This document shows positions 34,423 to 41,636 of a stretch of DNA of 64,000 nucleotides, one piece after another. The DNA lies in the NCBI RefSeq assembly GCF_030816935.1, contig NZ_JAUSYO010000001.1:4059268-4123267 (forward strand), given 5' to 3'. This DNA comes from Arthrobacter sp. B3I9. GTDB taxonomy: Bacteria; Actinomycetota; Actinomycetes; Actinomycetales; Micrococcaceae. A model generated the notes under the pieces. It made no database searches. It saw nothing but the letters and a program-made list of their open reading frames with translations, and was not told where the DNA came from. Made by a program: the position numbers and the translations under genes. The first letter of the stretch is position 1, and every line of letters begins with the position of its first letter.

Positions 34423-35328
34423 ATGACCAGTACTATCCCCTCCGCAGTTTCCGCCGAGCAGGAAGCAGTTGAACAGCAGCTCGTCGACGCCGTCGTAGCT
34501 TCATTCGACAACACCGAAGATCCGAGGCTGCGCCAGCTTATGCAGGCCCTCACCAAGCACCTCCACGCCTTCATCCGCGAAGTACGCCTCACCGACGACG
34601 AGTGGAACAGTGCGATCCGGTTCCTCGCCGAAGCCGGGCACATCACTGACGACCAGCGCCAGGAATTCATTCTCCTCTCGGATGTCCTCGGGGCATCCAT
34701 GCAGACCATCGCCGTGAACAACCAGGCCTACCGCGGCGCCACGGAGTCAACAGTGTTCGGGCCCTTCTTCGTGGAGGATGCACCCGAAATCGCCAATGGC
34801 GGTGACATCGCCGGCGGTGCGCCCGGACAACCCTGCTGGGTCGAGGGCACTGTCACAGACACCGAAGGCAATCCCGTCGCCGGAGCCCGGATCGAGGTCT
34901 GGGAAGCTGACGAGGACGGCTTCTATGACGTCCAGTACTCGGAGCACCGGGTAGGCGGGCGGGCCCATCTTTACTCGGATGAACAGGGCCGCTACCGTTT
35001 CTGGGGGCTGACCCCCACGCCGTATCCCATTCCGCACGACGGACCGGTCGGCAAAATGCTCGCCGCCACGGGTCGTTCCCCCATGCGCGCCTCGCACCTG
35101 CATTTCATGGTCACCGCCAAAGACATGCGGACGCTCGTCACGCACATCTTCGTCCGCGGCGACAGGCAGCTCGACATCGGCGACAGCGTCTTCGGCGTCA
35201 AGGAATCCCTGATCAAGGTCTTCGAGGAGCAAGCCCCCGGCACTCCAACCCCGGACGGGCGGAGCCTCGGGACACGCACCTGGTCCCGCACCCGCTTCGA
35301 CGTCGTCCTGGCCCCGAGCACAGTGTGA
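34423..35328 (+). CDS. Hydroxyquinol 1,2-dioxygenase (intradiol)
   Basis: Fe(III) enzyme that cleaves hydroxyquinol (1,2,4-trihydroxybenzene) between the adjacent hydroxyls to give maleylacetate. The protein has 301 residues. The N-terminal dimerisation helices (about 15-105) precede the beta-sandwich catalytic domain. The four iron ligands are Tyr168 (GFYDVQY), Tyr201 ([14 protein letters not shown]), His225 and His227 (RASHLHFMV). Their spacing matches the Nocardioides simplex enzyme, shifted by four. [13 protein letters not shown] and [16 protein letters not shown] favour hydroxyquinol over catechol enzymes. It is the last gene of the operon, right behind the maleylacetate reductase that consumes its product. 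Confidence 0.95.
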   Translation: MTSTIPSAVSAEQEAVEQQLVDAVVASFDNTEDPRLRQLMQALTKHLHAFIREVRLTDDEWNSAIRFLAEAGHITDDQRQEFILLSDVLGASMQTIAVNNQAYRGATESTVFGPFFVEDAPEIANGGDIAGGAPGQPCWVEGTVTDTEGNPVAGARIEVWEADEDGFYDVQYSEHRVGGRAHLYSDEQGRYRFWGLTPTPYPIPHDGPVGKMLAATGRSPMRASHLHFMVTAKDMRTLVTHIFVRGDRQLDIGDSVFGVKESLIKVFEEQAPGTPTPDGRSLGTRTWSRTRFDVVLAPSTV

Positions 35329-35397
35329 GCGGCGGGACGGGCACATGACAGCCTGCCGAGGCGGCCGCAATGTGTCAGCGGCGGCTCACAGCCGGAG

Positions 35398-36147
35398 TCA
35401 GCGGGCGGACCAGCCGCCGTCCATGGTGTAGCTGGCGCCCGTGACCATGCCGGCGTCGTCCGAGGCGAGCCAGGCCACCAGGGACCCCACTTCCTCCGGC
35501 TCCACGAGGCGCTTCACGGCGGATTCGGTCAGCATGACCTTGGCAAGCACCTCGGACTCCGGGATGCCGTGGACCTTCGCCTGATCCGCGATCTGCTTCT
35601 CCACCAGCGGCGTCCGGACGTAGCCGGGGTTGATGCAGTTCGACGTGACGCCATGGGCGCCGCCCTCCAGCGCGGTGACCTTGCTCAGCCCTTCCAGCCC
35701 ATGCTTGGCGGAGACGTAGGCGCTCTTGAACGGCGAGGCACGCAGGCCGTGCACGGAGGACAGGTTGATGACCCGGCCCAATCCGTTGGCGTACATGTGC
35801 GGCAGGGCGGCCCGGATCAGCAGGAAGGGGGCCTCGAGCATGAGGGTGATGATGCGCCGGAAGTCCGCGGGATCGAAGTCCTGGATGGGGCTGATCCGCT
35901 GGATGCCGGCGTTGTTGACGAGGATGTCGCAATCCAGGGTCAGGGCCTGGAGGGCTTCGACGTCGAGCAGGTCGACGGCCCAGGCCGTGCCGCCCAGCTC
36001 GTCGGCGAGGGCGGCAGCCGCAGCGCCGTCGACGTCGGCGATCGTCACCTTGGCGCCGCGCGCCGCGAGTGCCCGGGCGCTGGCCGCGCCGATTCCGCTG
36101 GCACCGCCCGTGACGAGGGCCTTGCGGCCGTTCAAGCTGCTCTCCAT
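35398..36147 (-). CDS. Short-chain dehydrogenase, 3-hydroxybutyrate dehydrogenase-like
   Basis: NAD(H)-dependent SDR of 249 residues. Cofactor motif TGGASGIGAA (about 13-22), NNAGI (about 83-87), and the catalytic Ser-Tyr-Lys: S in LSSVHGL, Y and K in SAYVSAKHGLEGL. The C-terminal part SNCINPGYVRTPLVEKQIADQAKVHGI is typical of D-3-hydroxybutyrate dehydrogenases (BdhA), which interconvert 3-hydroxybutyrate and acetoacetate. The ATG at 36147 is preceded by GAGGAG. It is divergent from the LysR gene, which may regulate it. A related SDR activity cannot be ruled out. Confidence 0.88.
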   Translation of the reverse strand: MESSLNGRKALVTGGASGIGAASARALAARGAKVTIADVDGAAAAALADELGGTAWAVDLLDVEALQALTLDCDILVNNAGIQRISPIQDFDPADFRRIITLMLEAPFLLIRAALPHMYANGLGRVINLSSVHGLRASPFKSAYVSAKHGLEGLSKVTALEGGAHGVTSNCINPGYVRTPLVEKQIADQAKVHGIPESEVLAKVMLTESAVKRLVEPEEVGSLVAWLASDDAGMVTGASYTMDGGWSAR

Positions 36148-36287
36148 GTCTGCACTCCTCAATTCGCGCCGGATAGCGGCCCAGGCGCGGCAGGATGCCC
36201 GGCGCTGAGCAGCTTTCCTGAGTATTGCCGCAGACGGTGGGCGATTCAATGGTCAAACCGGCACCCCTTGTGTGCAGAATTGCAGAT

Positions 36288-37205
36288 ATGAAGGCAAACC
36301 CCGACGACCTCCTCGTGCTGCTGGCCGTTTCCCGCTCCGCAAAGTTCACGACGGCGGCCCAGGCCTTGGGGCTGAACCACACCACCGTCTCCCGCCGGAT
36401 AGCCGCCCTGGAGAAGGCACTGGGCGGCCGGGTGCTGTCCCGGGCCGCGGGCGGCTGGGAACTGACGGACCTCGGTATTGAAGCCGTCCAGGTGGCCGAG
36501 CGGGTGGAGGAGGCCGTCGGGGCGCTTGGGCAGACCGGCCGCGCGGCGGACCCCATCACCGGCGTCGTCCGCATGACCGCAACTGACGGCTTCAGCGCCT
36601 ACATCGCGGCCCCCGCAGTCGCCCGGCTCCGCCGTCAGCATCCCGGCCTGAGCGTCGAGATCATCACGGTCACCCGGCGTGCGCTCCAGCAGCGCTCAGG
36701 GCTGGATATCGAAGTGGTGGTGGGTGAGCCCCAGGTTCACCGGGCCGCGGCGGCCCGGCTTGGTGAATACATGCTCGGCATGTACGCCTCCCGCGACTAT
36801 CTGGCGGAGTACGGAACGCCCGCGACGGTGGAGGAGCTGACGGCCCACGCCCTGGTGTACTTTGTGGACTCCATGCTCCAGGTGGACGACCTGGACGCGC
36901 CGCGCCGGCTGGTGCCGGCCATGCGGGAGGGGCTGAGCTCCACCAACGTCTTTGTCCACGTGGAGGCCACACGCGCCGGCGCCGGGATCGGCTTCCTGCC
37001 CTGCTTCGCGGCGGACCTCCACCCCGACCTCGTGCGGCTGCTGCCGGATGAGTTCGCCGAGCGGCTGCCGTACTGGATGGTGTTGCGCCCCGATTCGCTG
37101 CGCCGGCCGGCGGTTGCAGCCGTGGTGCAGGCGCTCCGGCAGCAGACCGCCAACCATCGCGAGGCCCTCCTGGGACGGGGCGCGAACTCATCGATTGCTC
37201 CGTAA
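36288..37205 (+). CDS. LysR family transcriptional regulator
   Basis: Regulator of 305 residues. The N-terminal winged helix-turn-helix (about 5-65) has FTTAAQALGLNHTTVSRRIAALEKALG. The substrate-binding domain spans about 90-290, with GVVRMTATDGFSAYIAAPAVARLR. The ATG at 36288 fits the family start; no strong ribosome binding site is seen. It is divergent from the 3-hydroxybutyrate dehydrogenase-like gene, the classic LysR arrangement, so that gene is the likely target. Its last codons (Ser-Ser-Ile-Ala-Pro-stop) are provided by the palindromic repeat at 37191-37248, so the native C-terminus may have been replaced. Confidence 0.92.
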   Translation: MKANPDDLLVLLAVSRSAKFTTAAQALGLNHTTVSRRIAALEKALGGRVLSRAAGGWELTDLGIEAVQVAERVEEAVGALGQTGRAADPITGVVRMTATDGFSAYIAAPAVARLRRQHPGLSVEIITVTRRALQQRSGLDIEVVVGEPQVHRAAAARLGEYMLGMYASRDYLAEYGTPATVEELTAHALVYFVDSMLQVDDLDAPRRLVPAMREGLSSTNVFVHVEATRAGAGIGFLPCFAADLHPDLVRLLPDEFAERLPYWMVLRPDSLRRPAVAAVVQALRQQTANHREALLGRGANSSIAP

Positions 37206-37248
37206 CGGCCGTTATGAGGCCTCAAAAAGGCCGTTACGGAGCAATCGA
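37191..37248. repeat. Copy 2 of the dispersed palindromic repeat, acting as bidirectional terminator
   Basis: Perfect 20-bp inverted repeat: left arm 37191-37210 (starts TCGATTGCTCCG), right arm 37229-37248, with an 18-base centre GTTATGAGGCCTCAAAAA. It holds the stop codons of both convergent flanking genes (37203-37205 and 37234-37236). Both proteins therefore end in Ser-Ile-Ala-Pro. A degenerate relative, in the opposite orientation, lies at 14368-14419. Confidence 0.85.
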
Positions 37249-38142
37249 CGGGGTTACCGGGTCGCGCCGGACGGGGGCGCCTGCGGCGAAGGCCCGGACC
37301 TTGGCGTCATCCCAGATGTGGGCCGGCATCGCGCCGGCCAGGAGGCGCCTTGCCAGCCGGGGATCGTCCTCAAAGGGAAGATCGCTGCCCGCCATGACCA
37401 TGTTGCCGTAGCGCCGGCCCTTGAGCATTGCGGGGTCGGCGATGATCACTGTGTGCTTGAAGGCATCGGCAATGGTGGCTGCATCCTCCCTGGCGTTCCG
37501 CAGGTCGGGAGCGTCGCCGGAGTTCACCACGTAGACCCCGCCCGGGGCCAGGACGCGCTTGGCGTGCGCCGTGAACTCCCGGGTGGTCAGCGGCCGGGGC
37601 GTGACCGCACCGGCAAAAACATCGCGGATGACGACGTCGCGGGTCTCCGGGGTCAGGCTCTCGGTGACCTCCCGGGCTTCCCCCACCCGCAGCCGCAGCA
37701 GCGGTGCCTTCGGCAGGTCGAACCAGCCGCGGACGTACTCGGCGAGCTTGCCGTCGAGCTCCACGACCACCTGGCGGGCGTCGGGGTACGCGGCATGGAA
37801 GTATCGGGCCAGTGAGCATGCTCCCCCGCCCAGGTGCAGGGCCCGCAGCTTGGGCCTCGTGTCGGGGGGCCAGCGCGATTCCACCAGTGCGGCAATCCAG
37901 CGCATGTACTCGAAGTCGAGGAACAGCGGGTCGGCTAGATCGATGTGGGAACTCATCACGCCATTGATGCGCAGCAACCACCCCGTGGAGTTGTCCTGGT
38001 CCGCGACCAGCTCGCAGTCTCCGGTGTCGATGTAGTAGACGCCCGCAACGGGGCCGTCGGGACGGCTTCCCCTCGGCACCTCCACAACTCCGGGCCCGGC
38101 CTGTGCCGCATTCCGGCTGGCCGCCCTGCCACGTTTCGCCAT
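37234..38142 (-). CDS. Spermidine synthase-like methyltransferase-fold protein
   Basis: Protein of 302 residues with the Rossmann fold of polyamine synthases and class I methyltransferases. LRALHLGGGACSLARYFHAAYPDARQVVVELDGKLAEYVR (about 97-136) is the glycine-rich motif followed by the acidic residue at strand two. RDVVIRDVFAGAVTPRPLTTREF corresponds to the region after strand four where spermidine synthases have a catalytic aspartate. Actinobacterial proteins of this group are often annotated as spermidine synthase but their reaction is unproven. The ATG at 38142 is preferred over a 41-codon longer frame of poor composition. Its C-terminal Ser-Ile-Ala-Pro comes from the palindromic repeat. 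Confidence 0.82.
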   Translation of the reverse strand: MAKRGRAASRNAAQAGPGVVEVPRGSRPDGPVAGVYYIDTGDCELVADQDNSTGWLLRINGVMSSHIDLADPLFLDFEYMRWIAALVESRWPPDTRPKLRALHLGGGACSLARYFHAAYPDARQVVVELDGKLAEYVRGWFDLPKAPLLRLRVGEAREVTESLTPETRDVVIRDVFAGAVTPRPLTTREFTAHAKRVLAPGGVYVVNSGDAPDLRNAREDAATIADAFKHTVIIADPAMLKGRRYGNMVMAGSDLPFEDDPRLARRLLAGAMPAHIWDDAKVRAFAAGAPVRRDPVTPSIAP

Positions 38143-38227
38143 CAGCCGTCCGCCGTTTTCCTCATCCTTTAAGCCTAGTTCACGGCCGGCCGGAGCCGCG
38201 GGGGCCGCGGAAACCCGGCAGCGAAGT

Positions 38228-38302
38228 CCTGCCGGCAGGCGACGACACGAAAAAAATAACAGCAAGGGTACTTACTATTCGATAGTAACCATGCTTACTA
38301 TT
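38228..38302. promoter_or_regulatory. Palindrome-rich promoter region upstream of the envelope-stress group
   Basis: Contains CCTGCCGGCAGG (38228-38239, perfect 12-bp palindrome), an A-tract, and TTACTAT (38272-38278) / ATAGTAA (38282-38288) with a 3-base spacer. CTTACTATT occurs twice, at 38271-38279 and 38294-38302, 23 bases apart. This AT-rich patch stands out in GC-rich surroundings and is a good candidate for an operator or alternative sigma-factor promoter of the genes starting at 38364. Confidence 0.5.
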
Positions 38303-38363
38303 GGTACTCCAGTATTGCTGGTTTGCGATCAGCATCCGATCTTCTTGGAAAGAGAGAGCGAAG

Positions 38364-39218
38364 ATGACAGAGAACCAATGGCCCCAGGACCCGAGCCTCG
38401 GCACCCCTACGGCTACCCAGCAGACTACCGTTCGCCCGGCTTCAACCTTCCCGGCGGGTGCTAGCGCCGGAACACCGCTTGGCGAGTCTGCAGGTGCGGA
38501 CTCGAAGAAGGATGCCGCTAAGGACGAAGCCGCGGCGGTAAGCCGCCAGGCCGCGGATGCGGCACAAAACGTTGCAGGAACGGCCAAGGCAGAAGCGGCC
38601 AACGTCGCCGCCGAGGTCAAGACCAACGCGAAGGACCTCTTGGACCAGGCCAGGTCGGGCCTTACCGACCAGGCCGGCACGCAGCAGCAGAAGGTGGCCG
38701 AAGGGCTTCGTTCCATCTCCACGCAGCTGCACTCGATGGCCTCCGCGCCCGATCAGCCCGGCGTTGCCAGCGACCTCGTGCGCCAGGCCGCCGAGCGGTC
38801 CTCTGCCGTCGCATCCTGGCTGGACGGACGCGATCCCGCTTCCCTGCTGACGGAAGTCAAGTCGTTCGCCCGCCAGCGTCCGGGCACTTTCCTGTTGCTC
38901 GCAGCCGGTGCGGGCGTACTCGCCGGACGGCTCAGCCGCAGCCTCAGCGCCGGGGCTCCCGAAGCGACGGGTACCGCGTCGACGGCGTCGGTGTCGCGGG
39001 TTCCGGATACCGGCATGGCAGTCCCCCCGCCGTCGGTCCAGCTGCCTGCTCCGGCAACGACGACCGCTGGCGTAGCCGACACCTACCCGCCCAGCCCGTT
39101 GAGCTCCGGCACGGGCATCGCCGGCCAACAGGACCGCTGGGGCTCAGAGCCGGTAGTCACCGACCCGCTGGGCGCTGCCCCGCTGAGCGATGACCCCTTC
39201 GAGGGTGGTCGTCGATGA
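38364..39218 (+). CDS. Hypothetical Ala-rich envelope-associated protein
   Basis: Protein of 284 residues with no family I can name. The first 150 residues are low-complexity Ala/Lys/Glu/Gln/Asp helix (for example DAAKDEAAAVSRQAADAAQNV), resembling LEA-like or apolipoprotein-like amphipathic repeats. A hydrophobic segment (about 172-190, TFLLLAAGAGVLAGRLS) is likely membrane-bound. The C-terminal 90 residues are Pro/Ser/Thr-rich. It overlaps the holin-like gene (ATGA) and is followed by a DUF3618 protein, a recurrent actinobacterial trio. A role in envelope stress is inferred from the neighbours only. Confidence 0.75.
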   Translation: MTENQWPQDPSLGTPTATQQTTVRPASTFPAGASAGTPLGESAGADSKKDAAKDEAAAVSRQAADAAQNVAGTAKAEAANVAAEVKTNAKDLLDQARSGLTDQAGTQQQKVAEGLRSISTQLHSMASAPDQPGVASDLVRQAAERSSAVASWLDGRDPASLLTEVKSFARQRPGTFLLLAAGAGVLAGRLSRSLSAGAPEATGTASTASVSRVPDTGMAVPPPSVQLPAPATTTAGVADTYPPSPLSSGTGIAGQQDRWGSEPVVTDPLGAAPLSDDPFEGGRR

Positions 39219-39628
39219 GTAGCGAATTGCCTCCCACGGCCGCGCACGCAAAGGCCGAGACCTCGTCCCTGGGTGAGCTCCTGGGCGATGTCACCCGGGA
39301 CATGTCCACCCTGATGCGGCAGGAAGTCGAGCTGGCGAAGGTCGAGCTCAAGCAGTCCGCCACGCGGGCCGGCAAGGGCGGCGGAATGCTGGCCGGAGCA
39401 GGCGTCGCGGGCCATTTCGTGCTGGTCTTCCTCTCGGTGGCGCTCTGGTGGGCGCTCGGAGAGTTGATGGGCCACGGCTGGTCCGCCGTTGTCGTAGCCA
39501 TTCTCTGGGGCATCATTGCAGCCGTCCTGGCCTCGAAGGGCCGGAAGGAACTGAAGGCGATCAAGGGCCTGCCCCGGACCGCCGAGACGCTGCAGGAAAT
39601 CCCGCCCACGCTCAAGCCCAACTCTTAG
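39215..39628 (+). CDS. Phage-holin-superfamily (DUF1469-type) membrane protein
   Basis: Protein of 137 residues. An amphipathic N-terminal region, LGELLGDVTRDMSTLMRQEVELAKVELKQ (about 19-47), is the hallmark of the Phage_holin_3_6/DUF1469 family, followed by two membrane segments (about 61-82 and 89-108). The family name is historical; chromosomal members are not lytic holins but sit in envelope operons with DUF3618 and YihY-like proteins, exactly as here. The start overlaps the previous stop, so it is translationally coupled. The function is unknown. Confidence 0.85.
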   Translation: MSSELPPTAAHAKAETSSLGELLGDVTRDMSTLMRQEVELAKVELKQSATRAGKGGGMLAGAGVAGHFVLVFLSVALWWALGELMGHGWSAVVVAILWGIIAAVLASKGRKELKAIKGLPRTAETLQEIPPTLKPNS

Positions 39629-39646
39629 ATTTAGCGAGGAAACAGT

Positions 39647-40297
39647 ATGAGTGAAAACCCGGATGCCATCCGAGCAGATATCGAAGCAACCCGCGCGCGC
39701 CTCGGCACCAATGTCGACGCGGTGGCGGACAAGGTCACGCCGGCGAACATCGTTCACCGGCAGAGTGACAAGGTCAAAGCGTCCGTCAAAGACGCCGTCT
39801 TCGGAGTGAAGGAGAAAGTCATGGGAGCAGCAGACCACGCAGCCGGCAGCGTACATTCGGCGACCGGCAATGCCGGTACGCACCTCGGCAATGCCGGTAC
39901 GCACCTTGGCAATGCCGGTTCGCACCTTGGCGACGCCGGCTCCGCACTTGCGGACGCGCCCACCCAGATGAAGGCAAAAGCCCAGGGCAACCCCCTGGCG
40001 GCCGGTCTGATCGCGTTCGGGGCAGGCCTGCTGGTCTCGTCCCTGATTCCGGCGAGCCAGAAGGAGCGCGAAGCAACCGAGGCACTCAAGTCGGCCGCTG
40101 AACCGCTGAAGACGGAACTTACGGACGCAGCCAAGAACGTCGCGGAAGGGCTTAAGGAGCCCGCCCAGGCGGCCATGGAAAACGTCAAGGCAACCGCCGC
40201 GGACGCCACCGAAAACGTCAAGGCCGAAGGCCAGGGCGCCGTTTCGGACGTGAAGGACAAGGCTGCGGATGCCAAGGACAACGTCCAGCAGGCTTAG
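39647..40297 (+). CDS. DUF3618 domain protein with internal 7-residue repeats
   Basis: Protein of 216 residues. The DUF3618 domain (about 1-50) starts NPDAIRADIEATRARLGTNVDAVADKVTP, followed by a small helical region. Then come four tandem heptads based on GNAGTHL (residues about 74-101), encoded by a 21-bp DNA repeat. A hydrophobic segment (about 118-134, AAGLIAFGAGLLVSSLI) probably anchors it. The C-terminal 75 residues are LEA-like helix with 11-residue periodicity (DAAKNVAEGLK, ENVKATAADAT). Part of the envelope operon with the two genes upstream. The precise role is unknown. Confidence 0.85.
   Translation: MSENPDAIRADIEATRARLGTNVDAVADKVTPANIVHRQSDKVKASVKDAVFGVKEKVMGAADHAAGSVHSATGNAGTHLGNAGTHLGNAGSHLGDAGSALADAPTQMKAKAQGNPLAAGLIAFGAGLLVSSLIPASQKEREATEALKSAAEPLKTELTDAAKNVAEGLKEPAQAAMENVKATAADATENVKAEGQGAVSDVKDKAADAKDNVQQA
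39866..39949 (+). repeat. 21-bp in-frame tandem repeat (four units)
   Basis: Units at 39866-39886, 39887-39907 and 39908-39928 differ by one or two bases; a fourth at 39929-39949 is more diverged. Each encodes seven residues (Gly-Asn-Ala-Gly-Thr/Ser-His-Leu). Copy number could vary between strains without breaking the frame. Confidence 0.9.
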
Positions 40298-40310
40298 CCC
40301 CTAGGATCCG

Positions 40311-40345
40311 GCCGGCCGCCCTCGCTGATGTGACGGGCGGCCGGC
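40311..40345 (+). terminator. GC-rich hairpin after the DUF3618 gene
   Basis: Perfect 11-bp stem GCCGGCCGCCC (40311-40321) and GGGCGGCCGGC (40335-40345) with a 13-base loop, no T-run after it. It lies between the DUF3618 gene and the YihY gene and probably ends or attenuates the first transcript. Confidence 0.6.
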
Positions 40346-40378
40346 TGCTGCACTGAAACCCCTAAAAGGATGGTCCCC

Positions 40379-41563
40379 ATGGCAAAGAACGACGCCGCAG
40401 AGCACGCCCGCCCAAACGCGGAAACCGAGGAGAGCAGTACGGCTAAGGCCCGCAGGGCGCCGGCTCCGGATGACTCCCGCAAGCCGGACAGCCCGGGTGA
40501 TGTCACCAAGCCCTCGTGGAAGTACATCGCGAAGAAGACTTTGCGTGAATTCACCAAGGACCAGTGTCCTGACCTCGCCGCCGCCCTGACCTATTACTCG
40601 GTCCTCTCGCTCTTCCCGGCACTTCTGGCCCTGGTGTCGCTGCTGGGCCTCTTCGGCCAGGCCGAGAAGACCACCGGCGCGCTCTTGGAGATCATCTCGG
40701 GTTTTGCCCCGGGTGACACAGTTGAAGCCATCCGGCAGCCGATCCAGGAGCTGACCAGCTCCTCCGCCGCGGGCTTCACGCTCGTGCTCGGCATCCTGAC
40801 AGCCTTGTGGTCCGCTTCCGGCTACGTGGGCGCATTTGCCCGGGCCACGAACCGGGTCTACGAGATCGACGAAGGCCGGACGTTCATAAAGCTGCGCGGC
40901 ACGGTACTTGGCGTCACGATCGTGAACCTGCTGATCGTAGTAGTCCTGGCGACCATGCTGGTCCTGACCGGCCCGGTGGCGGAGTCCGTCGGCAACTTGA
41001 TCGGCCTGGGCGGCACCTTCCTGACCGTGTGGAACATCCTGAAGTGGCCGGTGATGGTGGCGCTCGTCGTGCTGGCCATTGCCATCCTCTACTACGCCAC
41101 CCCGAACGTGAAGCAGCCCAAGTTCCGCTGGATGAGCCTGGGGTCCTTCATTGCCTTGATCGTCTTCCTGCTGGCTTCGCTCGCCTTCGGGTTCTACGTC
41201 GCCAACTTCGGCAGCTACAACAAGACCTACGGCGCGATCGGCGGCGTCATCGTTTCGCTGCTGTGGCTGTGGATCCTGAACATGTCGCTGCTGTTCGGTG
41301 CAGAGTTCGACGCCGAGATGGAACGCGGCCGCCAGCTCCAGGCCGGCATCGAGGCTGAGGAGACCATCCAGCTGCCGCCACGGGACACCAAGAAGAGCGA
41401 CAAGATGCAGGAAAAGGAAGAAGAAGACATCCGGCACGGCCGCGAACTGCGCGAACAGCACAACGCCGACGACGAGGATAACGGCCGGAAGAACGCCGAT
41501 GAGGCGGACAACGACCGGAAGGGCGCCACGGTCCGCCGCGACGCGGGGGACCAAAGCCCCTAG
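40379..41563 (+). CDS. YihY/virulence factor BrkB family membrane protein
   Basis: Inner-membrane protein of 394 residues. A charged N-terminal tail (about 1-55) is followed by the YihY/BrkB domain (about 55-330) with six to seven hydrophobic segments. LAAALTYYSVLSLFPALLALVSLLGLFG and ALWSASGYVGAFARATNRVYEIDEGR are family signatures. The C-terminal 60 residues are very acidic and basic in turn (KEEEDIRHGRELREQ), likely cytoplasmic. The ATG at 40379 is nine bases after AAAGGA; an ATG nine bases earlier is also possible. The molecular function of the family is unknown. Confidence 0.9.
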   Translation: MAKNDAAEHARPNAETEESSTAKARRAPAPDDSRKPDSPGDVTKPSWKYIAKKTLREFTKDQCPDLAAALTYYSVLSLFPALLALVSLLGLFGQAEKTTGALLEIISGFAPGDTVEAIRQPIQELTSSSAAGFTLVLGILTALWSASGYVGAFARATNRVYEIDEGRTFIKLRGTVLGVTIVNLLIVVVLATMLVLTGPVAESVGNLIGLGGTFLTVWNILKWPVMVALVVLAIAILYYATPNVKQPKFRWMSLGSFIALIVFLLASLAFGFYVANFGSYNKTYGAIGGVIVSLLWLWILNMSLLFGAEFDAEMERGRQLQAGIEAEETIQLPPRDTKKSDKMQEKEEEDIRHGRELREQHNADDEDNGRKNADEADNDRKGATVRRDAGDQSP

Positions 41564-41636
41564 CCCGGAAGAACCTCCTGCTGTCTACTGGGCCAAGATC
41601 CGGCGCGCGGCGCGGGGACAAGCCGGGAGGAAGCAT

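Noticed and set aside
39215..39628. Prophage remnant, because of the holin-like protein
   Set aside because: No other phage genes are near, and this family is a normal chromosomal neighbour of DUF3618 and YihY-like proteins.
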